NCBI GenBank assembly: GCA_016703425.1
Contig: JADJCA010000016.1
Span: 62,001-126,000, forward strand
DNA length: 64,000 nt
Direction: 5' to 3'
Origin: Myxococcales bacterium
GTDB taxonomy: Bacteria > Myxococcota_A > Polyangia > Polyangiales > Polyangiaceae
Made by a program: the position numbers and the translations under genes
The notes under the pieces: model-generated
Databases searched by the model: none
The model's input: only the letters and a program-made list of their open reading frames with translations
What the model was told of the DNA's origin: nothing
Shown: positions 42,505 to 53,456 of the stretch, in pieces
Layout of the letters: each line of letters starts with the position of its first letter
Position numbering within the stretch: position 1 is the first letter of the stretch

Positions 42505-43298
42505 CGTGCAACGTCTCCGTTCGCGTCACCGGTGAGGAGCAAGTTTACCGTTCGCCCGCGAAAGCTGTCGGCCACCTCCGCGGGAGGATCGGGCAAACCC
42601 GTCCGGTCGTCGAGAAGCTTGTCGAGCATCGTCCGCGCTGAGTCGTCGAAGAGGTCGTTTCCACTCTTTCGAACGGGCTCGGGCTTCACGCGCCAAAGCG
42701 CCATGCGAGGACCGATGCTGATCTGGAACGTCACGCAGAGACGGCTCGCCTCTCCCTGGGAAATGACCGTGGGGATCTGCCAACGGTCTCGAAAGAACTT
42801 CGCCAGCTGGGCGGCGTACATGTCCCCGGCACGGACCTTGTTGGGATCGCTCGTCGTGCCCTCGGCCACCCCCTCCGCGCGACCTTCTTCGGCGCGTGCG
42901 ACGCCCGCGTCCTCCGCGAAGGGGTCGGTCTTCTTGATGAGGTTCGCGAGGTCGGACTCCTTCGCGAGTGGCGGCGGCGGGCCGGCGTCGGGCGCGCGCT
43001 TGTCAGGCTCTTCGCGCGACGCGACGGCCTCCTTGCGGGGCGCCGTCGCGGCACGCGGCACGACGCGATCGGGGAGGCGCTTCGGATCGATGGGCTTACC
43101 GAGCTTGAGTAGCGCGGCCGCAATCACGGGCTTGGGCTGCTCGCGGACCGGTTCGTCGCCGGTCGGAAAGGCGACCCCGAACGCCAAGAGCGCGACCGGC
43201 AGCGCATGGAGCGCGATGGCGAGGCAGGCGCCGAGGGCCAACTCGTCGGGCTCGTAGCGCGTGGGCAACGCTCCCGCGGTCCTTGCCTCGGGACTCAT
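42495..43298 (-). CDS. tolA: TolA-like / TonB C-terminal protein
   Basis: 267 aa from ATG 43298, with GGAGG six nt upstream (a GTG at 43313 is less likely). A single N-terminal transmembrane segment LGACLAIALHALPVALLAFGVAF is followed by a Pro/Ala/Lys-rich periplasmic stretch. The C-terminal TolA/TonB-like domain reads GDMYAAQLAKFFRDRWQIPTVISQGEASRLCVTFQISIG. Energised by TolQR, it reaches across the periplasm. Short compared with E. coli TolA. Identified by position between tolR and tolB as much as by sequence. Confidence 0.82.
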   Translation of the reverse strand: MSPEARTAGALPTRYEPDELALGACLAIALHALPVALLAFGVAFPTGDEPVREQPKPVIAAALLKLGKPIDPKRLPDRVVPRAATAPRKEAVASREEPDKRAPDAGPPPPLAKESDLANLIKKTDPFAEDAGVARAEEGRAEGVAEGTTSDPNKVRAGDMYAAQLAKFFRDRWQIPTVISQGEASRLCVTFQISIGPRMALWRVKPEPVRKSGNDLFDDSARTMLDKLLDDRTGLPDPPAEVADSFRGRTVNLLLTGDANGDVARCK

Positions 43299-43346
43299 GA
43301 TGCGCCTCCGCACCGAAACGCCTGCTCGCGTCTCCCCTTCATCATT

Positions 43347-43772
43347 TCACTTCACGACGAGCGGATCGGTGATCATGCCAAGCTTCTCCGCGCCGCCGGC
43401 GCGCGCCGCCGCCATGACCCGGAGCACCGCGCCGTACTTCACGTTCTCGTCCGCCTGGATGTAGAGCTCCTTCTCTTCCTTCAGACGAGCGTTCGTCGCG
43501 AGCTTGTCATCAATGGCGCCGGTGATGTCGTCCTTGCCTAGGAACACGTGCTCATCTCGCGTCACGATCACGAGGAGCTTGGTGTCGTCGGCCTGCATGG
43601 GAGCGCTCTTCGCCTTCGGCAGATCGACTTGGACGCCGGTCGTGAGGAGCGGCGCCGTCACCATGAAGATGACGAGCAACACCAACATGACGTCGATGAG
43701 CGGCGTCACGTTGATCTCGGTCATGCCCGAGAGCTTGCGGCCTCGGCCGCCGCCAGCGGCAGACATGCCCAT
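43347..43772 (-). CDS. tolR: TolR / ExbD-family biopolymer transport protein
   Basis: 141 aa. One membrane segment with the proton-conducting aspartate: MTEINVTPLIDVMLVLLVIFMVTAPLL. Then a periplasmic domain (VQVDLPKAKSAPMQADDTKLLVIVTRDEHVFLGKDDI...ELYIQADENVKYGAVLRVM). Works with TolQ in proton-driven energising of TolA. It starts 3 bp after the tolQ stop. Confidence 0.93.
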   Translation of the reverse strand: MGMSAAGGGRGRKLSGMTEINVTPLIDVMLVLLVIFMVTAPLLTTGVQVDLPKAKSAPMQADDTKLLVIVTRDEHVFLGKDDITGAIDDKLATNARLKEEKELYIQADENVKYGAVLRVMAAARAGGAEKLGMITDPLVVK

Positions 43773-43775
43773 AAG

Positions 43776-44516
43776 CTACATCCCCCCCAGCTTCGCCCGC
43801 GCTGCGACGTCGGCGGCGAAGGTCTCCATCGTGTCGGCGATGGCCTGAATGCGCCGGGCAAAGAAGTTGTAGGCCATGACGCTCGGGATCGCCGCCACGA
43901 GGCCAACGGCCGTCGCGATGAGCGCCTCGGCGATCTTCGGCGCGACGACGGGGAGGTTCGCGTTCTGCTGATTCCCGATGCTGAGGAAGGCGTCCATGAT
44001 TCCGTAGACGGTACCGAAGAGGCCAATGAAGGGCGCCGTGGCGCCGATGGTCCCGAGCAGGCTCAACCACGACTCGAGGTGGGTGACCTCCTTCGCGGCC
44101 GCGCGGCGCGTAACACTTTCGATGCGCACGCCCTCCGCGTCGGACAACTTCCCGCGGCCGCCGGCAGCGACGCGGTTCATCTCGTCGTACCCGACGGCGA
44201 AGATCCGCGCGAAGGGTGACCCTCGGAACGCCGCAAGGCCGTCGGCAAGCGCATCGAAGCTCGGTGCCGCGTCGAAGCTCTTGAGGAAACGCTCGGACTC
44301 GTCGCGCGCGCGGCGAACGTGAAGGGCCTTCGCGCCGATGACGAACCAGCATGCGACGGAGAACAGGACGAGCACCAGGAGGACCGCCTTGACGGGGATC
44401 GACGCCTGCAAGATGAGCTGCGCCGGATCGAGCCGATCGGGAGCTGGCGCGCCGGTCGCCGAGGCGGCCTGCACGGCGATGGCTTTCATGTCGACGAGCA
44501 GGGACCAATCAGCCAT
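43776..44516 (-). CDS. tolQ: TolQ / ExbB-family proton channel protein
   Basis: 246 aa from ATG 44516, which has GGAGG nine nt upstream. Three membrane segments are expected: AVLLVLVLFSVACWFVIGAKAL near the N-terminus, then a cytoplasmic loop. LSLLGTIGATAPFIGLFGTVYGIMDAF and ALIATAVGLVAAIPSVMAYNFF form the conserved ExbB/TolQ pore. First gene of the tolQRAB cluster. Confidence 0.94.
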   Translation of the reverse strand: MADWSLLVDMKAIAVQAASATGAPAPDRLDPAQLILQASIPVKAVLLVLVLFSVACWFVIGAKALHVRRARDESERFLKSFDAAPSFDALADGLAAFRGSPFARIFAVGYDEMNRVAAGGRGKLSDAEGVRIESVTRRAAAKEVTHLESWLSLLGTIGATAPFIGLFGTVYGIMDAFLSIGNQQNANLPVVAPKIAEALIATAVGLVAAIPSVMAYNFFARRIQAIADTMETFAADVAARAKLGGM

Positions 44517-44649
44517 TTTCCCGTTCCTCCGCGCGGCAACATGCCTCACTTCCGGTTGGATTTCACCAGTGGCGACACGGAAAGACGCCCGCCGACCGCG
44601 CGTTTCTGCTCATCCCGCGGACGAGCGTTCGTGGTACACAAGGCGCGCA

Positions 44650-45144
44650 GTGACGACGCTCGGTAACATCGTCTTATTCCTTCTGCCGGCTTGCCTGTTG
44701 GCGTGCTCGTCGACGGGCACCGGCGCCGGCATCGTGCCCGTTACGGCCATCGTGGTGCCGGCCGATCACGTGACCCAAGCGCGTGGCTGCGGTCCCGGCG
44801 CGGGCAAGGTCTTCAAGTACGCGGCGCTCGTTAGCGCCGTCGACGATTCGGGCGCGGCTGGTGAGCGCGGGCTGGCCCACGGCGTCTACGATTGCTTCGT
44901 CGACGCCAGCTTCGCGAATCTGCCGCTTGGCAACGGGATCAAGCGCTACCGCGTGGAGCTCGTGGCGTTCGACGCGGCCGGCTATGCCGCCCAACGCGCG
45001 AGCCTTGATGCGCTCGCCGATCCGGGTACCCCACCCGACCTGTCATCGTTCGACACGCTCCGGGGCAACCTCTTTGATTGCGATGCGACGCTTCGCGTCG
45101 ACGTCACGAGCACGGCCGAGTGTGCGAGCCGTGGCGCGCGTTAG
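44650..45144 (+). CDS. Putative lipoprotein
   Basis: 164 aa from GTG 44650. Signal GNIVLFLLPACLLACSS gives a lipobox ending LLAC. The mature protein (VVPADHVTQARGCGPGAGKVFKYAALVSAVDDSG, YDCFVDASFANLP, YRVELVAFDAAGYAAQRASLDALAD) has several cysteines, C-x-C pairs likely forming disulfides. Function unknown. It is divergent from tolQ, leaving about 130 bp for promoters. Confidence 0.65.
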   Translation: MTTLGNIVLFLLPACLLACSSTGTGAGIVPVTAIVVPADHVTQARGCGPGAGKVFKYAALVSAVDDSGAAGERGLAHGVYDCFVDASFANLPLGNGIKRYRVELVAFDAAGYAAQRASLDALADPGTPPDLSSFDTLRGNLFDCDATLRVDVTSTAECASRGAR

Positions 45145-45224
45145 CGAGCGATAGCGGCTCGCCCAGCCCCTTCGCCAAACGGCCCTCGACGGAACCCTGA
45201 GGCGCGACTACCCTCGACGTAGCG

Positions 45225-46037
45225 ATGCAGCCGTCCCTCGCCTTTCCGCGCCCCGGGCCAGCGCTCAAGGGCCTCCTCATCGTGGTCGGCGTCCTCGGCG
45301 TCGGACTCGCGCTGTTTTTTCGAACCGGCGTCGGCCAGTTCGTTTTCCAGACGCTGGCTTGCGTGCCCGAGCACGTGCTGCACGGACAGGTCTGGCGCCT
45401 CGTGACGTCTGGGCTCCTCACGAGCCCCGACTCCTACGGTCACCTCATCTTCACGCTCCTTGGGCTCTACTTCTTGTCGACGGACTTGGAGCAGCGTTGG
45501 GGCGGGCGGCGACTCCTCGTGTTTCTCGCGACAGCCGTGGCGCTCGGCAACGGCCTGGCAATCTTGGTGGACCTCATTGCGCCGGCTGCGCTTTCCACGT
45601 TTCACGTGCGGTCGTTCATGTTCGGTCCGGAAGCAGCCATTGGCGCCACCGCCGTTGCGTGGGCGCAGATGAACGCCGACCGTCAGATTCTGCTTTTCTT
45701 CGTCGTGCCCGTCCGCGGCAAGTACCTCACGTGGGTGACGCTGGGCTTCTGCGTGCTGGGTGTCATCTACCCGGGCGCGCCGCCGGCGGGACACATCGCC
45801 CCGTTCGGCGGGCTGCTGACGGGTCTGCTCTTCGGGGGCGCCACCTCGCCGGCGCGACGCGCCTGGTTGGGCTTGAAGCTCTTCATCCTGCGTCGACGCC
45901 TCGGCGACGCGGCTCCGCCCTCCGCAGCCTCCATTGTGAGGGGCGGCGCCGGCAAGCGACGGCCCGGCTCTCCTCCCTTGCGCGTCGTCTCGGGCGGACA
46001 GGACAAGCCGCCCAAGGACAAGCGATACCTCAACTGA
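45225..46037 (+). CDS. Rhomboid-like membrane protein lacking the catalytic serine
   Basis: A 270-aa protein with about six transmembrane segments (LKGLLIVVGVLGVGLALFF; YGHLIFTLLGLYFLS; LLVFLATAVALGNGLAILVDL; ...). Its layout is that of rhomboid/Derlin folds: HGQVWRLVTSGLL, YGHLIFTLLGLYFLSTDLEQRWGGRRLLVFL and a final PAGHIAPFGGLLTGLL (His and Gly of the active-site helix). The GxSx serine motif is replaced by FGPEAAIGATAVAW, so protease activity is not expected. The C-terminus is basic and cytoplasmic. Confidence 0.7.
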   Translation: MQPSLAFPRPGPALKGLLIVVGVLGVGLALFFRTGVGQFVFQTLACVPEHVLHGQVWRLVTSGLLTSPDSYGHLIFTLLGLYFLSTDLEQRWGGRRLLVFLATAVALGNGLAILVDLIAPAALSTFHVRSFMFGPEAAIGATAVAWAQMNADRQILLFFVVPVRGKYLTWVTLGFCVLGVIYPGAPPAGHIAPFGGLLTGLLFGGATSPARRAWLGLKLFILRRRLGDAAPPSAASIVRGGAGKRRPGSPPLRVVSGGQDKPPKDKRYLN

Positions 46038-46089
46038 CGGACCCGACTGAGAACGTTCAATTGACCTCGACTGAGACGCAGGCGCGGCG

Positions 46090-48579
<2,490 letters not shown>

Positions 48580-48667
48580 GCCTCGGCACATCGGCCGGTC
48601 CAGCGCGCGCCACCGAGCCAATTGGGGCGCGCATCGTGCCGCGTCTGGGTGTAGCCTCGGCGCGAGG

Positions 48668-49582
48668 ATGCCGCCCATCCACTTGCTCGACATCGAGTCG
48701 CTCTCGCGCGGGGACATCGTCGGCCTGCTCGACGCGGCGGAGCGACACTTCCGCACCGTTCGCTCGACCGCGCAACGAGACGCGCTTCGCGGTCGAACCG
48801 TGCTCCTCGCGTTCTTCGAACCCTCCACTCGGACGCGCGCCTCGTTCGAGGTGGCCGCGAAGCGACTTGGCGCCGACGTCATCAACGTCGGCACCGCCGG
48901 CTCGAGCGTCGTCAAAGGCGAGACACTACTCGACACCGCGCAAAACCTCCGCGCCATGGGCACGGACCTCGTCGTCGTGCGGCACGTCGCGTCGGGCGCA
49001 CCGCACTTTCTTGCGCGCCACACCGCTGCGCACGTCGTCAATGCTGGTGACGGAACGCACGAGCACCCCACGCAGGCCTTGCTCGACGCTTTCACGATCC
49101 GCAAACACAAGAGCCGCCTCGCCGGGCTCGTCGTCACGATCATCGGCGACATCGCTCATTCCCGCGTCGCGCGCTCCAACGCGATCCTCCTCGGGCGCAT
49201 GGGCGCGCAGGTCCGCTTCTTTGGGCCGCGGACGCTCCTACCGCGGGAGGCCGAGGCCCTCGGTGACACCGTGACGGTCGCGAGGTCGTTTGGCGAAGCG
49301 CTCGATGGCGCCGACGTGGTCATGACGCTCCGCATCCAAACGGAGAGGCTCGCGGGCGCTTATTTTCCGTCGACGCGCGAGTACGCGAGGCACTTCGGCC
49401 TCACGGAGGCGCGGCTTCGGCTCGCGAAGCCCGACGCGCTCGTCATGCACCCCGGTCCCATGAATCGCGGCGTCGAGATCGCCTCGGCGGTAGCCGACGG
49501 ACCGCAGAGCGTGATCTTGGAGCAAGTGGAAGCAGGCGTCGCGGTACGCTCGGCGGTGCTTGAGCGGGCCCTGGCGTCATGA
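48668..49582 (+). CDS. pyrB: Aspartate carbamoyltransferase
   Basis: 304-aa catalytic chain. Carbamoyl-phosphate motif FFEPSTRTRASFEVAAKRLGAD, SSVVKGETLLDTAQNL, VRHVASGAPHFLA, GTHEHPTQALLDAFTI and HPGPMNRGVEI are all intact. First committed step of pyrimidine synthesis. No regulatory chain (pyrI) adjacent. Its stop overlaps the murI ATG by 4 bp (ATGA). Confidence 0.96.
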   Translation: MPPIHLLDIESLSRGDIVGLLDAAERHFRTVRSTAQRDALRGRTVLLAFFEPSTRTRASFEVAAKRLGADVINVGTAGSSVVKGETLLDTAQNLRAMGTDLVVVRHVASGAPHFLARHTAAHVVNAGDGTHEHPTQALLDAFTIRKHKSRLAGLVVTIIGDIAHSRVARSNAILLGRMGAQVRFFGPRTLLPREAEALGDTVTVARSFGEALDGADVVMTLRIQTERLAGAYFPSTREYARHFGLTEARLRLAKPDALVMHPGPMNRGVEIASAVADGPQSVILEQVEAGVAVRSAVLERALAS

Positions 49583-50403
49583 GCGGCCCCCTCGACGGTG
49601 CGGCCCCACTCGGCGTCTTCGACTCGGGCCTCGGTGGACTCACGGTCGTGCGCGCGCTGCGCCTCGCGTTGCCCTTTGAGAACATCGTCTACCTCGGCGA
49701 CACAGCCCGCGTTCCCTACGGAACGCGCGCGCCGGGCACCGTCGTCCGCTACGCGCAGGCTTGCGCGCAACATCTCGTCGGACGAGGCGTCAAGGCCATC
49801 GTCATCGCGTGCAACACCGTTAGCGCCGTTGCGCCGGAGCGGCTGCGCATCGACCTCGACCGCCCCGTCCTCGGGGTCATCGAGCCGGGCGCGCGCGCCG
49901 CCGTCGCCGCATCGAAGACCGGCCGCATCGGCGTCCTCGCGACAGCCGGTACCATCGCGTCGGGCGCCTACGCTCGGGCCGTCACCAACTTGTCGACGCG
50001 GAGCGAAGTCACCGGGCAGGCGGCGCCGCTCTTGGTGCCCTTGGCAGAGGAGGGCTGGCTCGAGGGCGAGGTGCCACGCCTCGCCGTGAGACGGTACCTG
50101 GAGCCGCTGGCAAGGGCCCGCGTCGACGTCGTCGTGCTCGGCTGCACGCACTATCCGCTGTTGCGCGGCACCATCGAGAGCGAGGCTCGCGCCCTCATCG
50201 ACAAGGACGTCGCCGTCGTCGACAGCGCGAGCACCATGGCCGACGAAGTCCGCGGGTTCTTGGATGCTCGGCAGCTTCACCGTGTGTCTTCCGTGAGAGG
50301 GCGCGTGAAGCTGCTCGTCACCGACATGCCCAAGGCCTTCGGCGACATGGCGGCGCGCTTCCTCGGCGAAGACGTGCAGGACGTCGAAGCCATCGACCTG
50401 TAG
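49579..50403 (+). CDS. murI: Glutamate racemase
   Basis: A 274-aa enzyme that makes D-glutamate for peptidoglycan. GVFDSGLGGLTVVRALRLALP, VYLGDTARVPYGTR, IACNTVSAVA (first catalytic Cys) and VLGCTHYPLL (second Cys) identify it. Overlaps pyrB by 4 bp, so the two are co-translated although they belong to different pathways. Confidence 0.96.
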   Translation: MSGPLDGAAPLGVFDSGLGGLTVVRALRLALPFENIVYLGDTARVPYGTRAPGTVVRYAQACAQHLVGRGVKAIVIACNTVSAVAPERLRIDLDRPVLGVIEPGARAAVAASKTGRIGVLATAGTIASGAYARAVTNLSTRSEVTGQAAPLLVPLAEEGWLEGEVPRLAVRRYLEPLARARVDVVVLGCTHYPLLRGTIESEARALIDKDVAVVDSASTMADEVRGFLDARQLHRVSSVRGRVKLLVTDMPKAFGDMAARFLGEDVQDVEAIDL

Positions 50404-50571
50404 GGGACGAGGAACCGACGTAGGGCGGGCTCCGACGAGTTGGCTGCCGCGCTTTCTTGGGCTCGAGCGCTGCGCACACGCTCCTCGATCCTGCGCGCTG
50501 TCGCACCAACCGGAGTCTGCGGCAGGTAGTCCCCTTGACTGGTTCGCCGGCCTCGCGAACCCTCATTCGAC

Positions 50572-51954
50572 ATGCGCTCCGCGCCCTCCGCGCACCCCGC
50601 TGTCGAGCCTCCGGCGCTCGCGACGACAGACTCCATCGACGAGCGGCTCGGGCAGCTCGCCGTGCGCGAAGGTGACGTGGTCCTCGGCAAGTACCGCCTC
50701 GTGGGGCTCCTGGCGGCCTCGGCGACGGGCGCCGTCTTCCTGGCGCACCATACGGAGCTCGACCACGAGGTCGCTGTCAAGCTGCTGCTGGAGCCTTTCG
50801 CCCATGACCCCGAGGTCCGCGCGCGCTTCAGCCGGGAGGCGCGCTTGATGGGACGCATCGACAGCGATCACGTCGCTCGCGTCATCGACGTCGGCGAGCT
50901 CGCCGATGGCACGCCGCTGATCGCCATGGAGTCGCTTCGCGGGGTCGATCTGCGCCAGGTCGTCCGCGACAACCCCGCGGGCATCGAGCCCGCGGGGGCC
51001 GTCGATCTCATCATCCAATCGTGCCTTGGCCTCGCGGCGGCGCACGCGCGAGACATCATCCATCGCGACATCAAGCCGTCCAACCTGTTCCTCGCCGAGC
51101 GCGAAGACGGCACCGCGGCCATCAAGGTCATCGACTTCGGCGTCGCGAAGATGCGCGCGGGTTCCGCCTCGCTTTGCGACGCACTCACCAGTCCGTCATC
51201 CCTCGTGGGCTCGCCACGTTACATGGCGCCGGAACAGGTCACGTCGGCGCGCGACGTCGACGCGCGGAGCGACATATGGGCCCTCGGCGCGATCCTGCAG
51301 GAGCTCATCACGGGACAAGCCGCCTTTCCCGACTCGGGCGTCTCCAACGTCCTCCGTCGCATCGTGAGTGGAAGCCCGGCGCGCCTCCTGGAGCTGGCCC
51401 CGAGCGTCGATGCCGGCCTCGCCGGCGCCGTGTCGCGAGCCCTTAGCCGAGATCGACGCGAGCGGCCCGGCGACGTCGCGGAGTTCGCGCGCGAGCTCGC
51501 GCCGTTTGCCACACCGGCGGGGCGCGCGCTCGTCGCGCGCGTCGCCCGTGTGCTCGCTCAACGGACGGCGTCACGCCCCAACGCGGACGCCTCGGAGCGC
51601 AGCGCGAGCGCGAGCGGCAGCCGCGCGCGCGCCGCCCCGGTCGTCGTACTGCCGCCTCGCGGCCTCGACGACGATAACGTTGAGACGCGCCCCCTGTCAT
51701 CGAGGCGAACGGGCGATTCCGCGCCGGTCGCCATCCTCGGCCCCATCGCGCCGGTCTCCATCCGGGCCCCCGTCTCGGTGCGCGCCCAGCGACCCTTGGG
51801 CCAAAACGCGACGATCGCGCTGGTGGGCGGCGGCGTCCTCTTCATCGCCGTCGCCGTCGGCGTCGTAGCCGCGCTCTCGCGGAGCACCGTTCCCGCGGCG
51901 AAGGCGTCGTCCGGCGCGCCGCTCGCTCACCCGGCACCGCCACCGCCGCGGTGA
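50572..51954 (+). CDS. Ser/Thr protein kinase with C-terminal membrane helix
   Basis: 460 aa. Kinase domain about residues 30-310: GKYRLVGLLAASATGAVFLAH, EVAVKLLLEPF, HRDIKPSNLFL, VIDFGVAKM and GSPRYMAPEQV are canonical. A linker (Pro/Ser/Arg-rich, about 310-420) and a single membrane helix (ATIALVGGGVLFIAVAVGVVAALS) follow, with a short alanine/proline tail outside. The nucleotide loop LLAASATG differs from the usual GxGxxG. Convergent with hom. Confidence 0.92.
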   Translation: MRSAPSAHPAVEPPALATTDSIDERLGQLAVREGDVVLGKYRLVGLLAASATGAVFLAHHTELDHEVAVKLLLEPFAHDPEVRARFSREARLMGRIDSDHVARVIDVGELADGTPLIAMESLRGVDLRQVVRDNPAGIEPAGAVDLIIQSCLGLAAAHARDIIHRDIKPSNLFLAEREDGTAAIKVIDFGVAKMRAGSASLCDALTSPSSLVGSPRYMAPEQVTSARDVDARSDIWALGAILQELITGQAAFPDSGVSNVLRRIVSGSPARLLELAPSVDAGLAGAVSRALSRDRRERPGDVAEFARELAPFATPAGRALVARVARVLAQRTASRPNADASERSASASGSRARAAPVVVLPPRGLDDDNVETRPLSSRRTGDSAPVAILGPIAPVSIRAPVSVRAQRPLGQNATIALVGGGVLFIAVAVGVVAALSRSTVPAAKASSGAPLAHPAPPPPR

Positions 51955-51984
51955 CTGCGTCCACCTCCGACCGGAGGCAGCCCC

Positions 51985-53337
51985 CTACACGCGTGACGGA
52001 GGGGGCGCGGCGCTGACGCGACCTCGGGCCTCAGCCCTCCGGTCGAGGACGCGAATCGCCTTCGGTGGGCGCGCCACGAAGTCGGCGACCGCGATGGACT
52101 TGAGCGCACGGCGCACGGCTCCTTCGCGCGCGACATGGGTCAACATCACAACGTCGACGGCCGCTCCGCGCGCGTCCCCGCCGCCAAACTGAACCATCTG
52201 CCCGATGGACACTTCGCCCTCGCCAAGGGCGCCGGTAATTCGCGCCAACACGCCGGGACGATCGAGGACGCTGAAGCGCAGGTAAAACGCGCACTCCGCG
52301 TCTTCGATCGAGAGGGTCTTCCGTGGCGCAAGCTCGACGCTTCGCGTCGAGAGCCCCTTGGCGCCGCCCACACGCGCGCGCGCCACGTCGACGACGTCGG
52401 CCACGACGCTGACGGCCGTAGGCAAGTCGCCCGCGCCGCGTCCCGAGAGGAGCAGCGGGCCCAGCGCCTCGCCTTCCAGAGAGATGGCGTTTAGCACGCC
52501 GCCTACGTTGGCGATCGTCGAGTCGCGCGGCACGAGCGTCGGGTGGACGCGGAGCTCCAAGCCTTCCGCGCGGGCGCGCGCGATGGCCAAGTGCTTAATG
52601 GTGTAGCCGAAACGATCGGCCGCCTCGTGATCGAAGGGCTCCAAGTCGCGGATGCCCTCCACGTAGAGATCGCCGCCGCCTTGCACCGGCTGAAGCCCAA
52701 ACGCGAGCATGGCGAGGACCATCAGCTTGTGGCCAGCGTCGTGTCCGCCGACATCAAGCTCCGGGTCGGCCTCTGCGTAGCCAAGATCTTGCGCCTCCTT
52801 GAGCGCCGCCTCGAAGGACAGGTTCGCGCGACGCATGCGCGTCAGGATGTAATTGCACGTTCCGTTGACGATCCCCGCCAACGCCACCACGCGGTCGCCG
52901 GCGAGCGCCTCTCGAAGCGTCCGCACGATGGGGATGCCGCCTCCGACGGCACCCTCGAAGGCGAGGTCGACACCCGACTCCTGCGCCGCGGCGAGGAGCT
53001 TCGGCCCACGCTCCGCGAGCAGCATCTTGTTGGCCGTCACCACGCTCCGTCCGCTGCGCAGCGCGCGCTCGACGTAAGCGCCGGCCGGCTCGAGGCCGCC
53101 CATGACCTCGACGAAGATGTCGATGGTTGGATCGGCTAGGACGGCCTCGGCGTCTGTGGTCATGAGCGACGCGTCCAGCTCGCGGACCCGTTCCTTGGCG
53201 GGATTTCGCACCAAGACCCGCGCCAGCTCCACCGGCGCGCCGACGCGCCCCGCCACGTTCTTCGCGTTCTCAGTGAGGAGGCGGACGACGCCGCCGCCAA
53301 CGGTGCCGCAACCGAGGAGACCGATACGAATGGCCAT
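51985..53337 (-). CDS. hom: Homoserine dehydrogenase
   Basis: 450 aa from ATG 53337 (an ATG at 53358 is possible). NAD(P)-binding GLLGCGTVGGGVVRLL, catalytic-site blocks VTANKMLLAERGPKL, GIVNGTCNYILTRM, YAEADPELDVGGHDAGHKL. A C-terminal ACT domain (FYLRFSVLDRPGVLARITGALGEGEVSIGQMVQFG) suggests threonine feedback control. Reduces aspartate semialdehyde to homoserine. It is downstream of lon on the same strand but separated by a terminator. Confidence 0.95.
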   Translation of the reverse strand: MAIRIGLLGCGTVGGGVVRLLTENAKNVAGRVGAPVELARVLVRNPAKERVRELDASLMTTDAEAVLADPTIDIFVEVMGGLEPAGAYVERALRSGRSVVTANKMLLAERGPKLLAAAQESGVDLAFEGAVGGGIPIVRTLREALAGDRVVALAGIVNGTCNYILTRMRRANLSFEAALKEAQDLGYAEADPELDVGGHDAGHKLMVLAMLAFGLQPVQGGGDLYVEGIRDLEPFDHEAADRFGYTIKHLAIARARAEGLELRVHPTLVPRDSTIANVGGVLNAISLEGEALGPLLLSGRGAGDLPTAVSVVADVVDVARARVGGAKGLSTRSVELAPRKTLSIEDAECAFYLRFSVLDRPGVLARITGALGEGEVSIGQMVQFGGGDARGAAVDVVMLTHVAREGAVRRALKSIAVADFVARPPKAIRVLDRRAEARGRVSAAPPPSRV

Positions 53338-53400
53338 GGGGTGGCGAGCGTAGAGCATGGCGAACGACGAGGGAACGTCGGATCCGTTCGCGCCGAATGC

Positions 53401-53436
53401 AAGAAAGCCCGACCCCCACTCCGTGGGCGCCGGGCT
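53401..53436 (-). terminator. Rho-independent terminator after lon
   Basis: On the minus strand: AGCCCGGCGCCCAC, loop GGA, then GTGGGGGTCGGGCT. That is a 14-bp stem with one mismatch and one G-T pair, followed by TTCTT. It lies 21 bp after the lon stop and about 65 bp before the hom ATG. Confidence 0.85.
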
Positions 53437-53456
53437 CTTGCCGGTGGCAGAGGCGG

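Noticed and set aside
51970..51984. Small hairpin CCTCCG/CGGAGG between the kinase and hom genes
   Set aside because: Only 5-6 bp with a tiny loop and no T-run.
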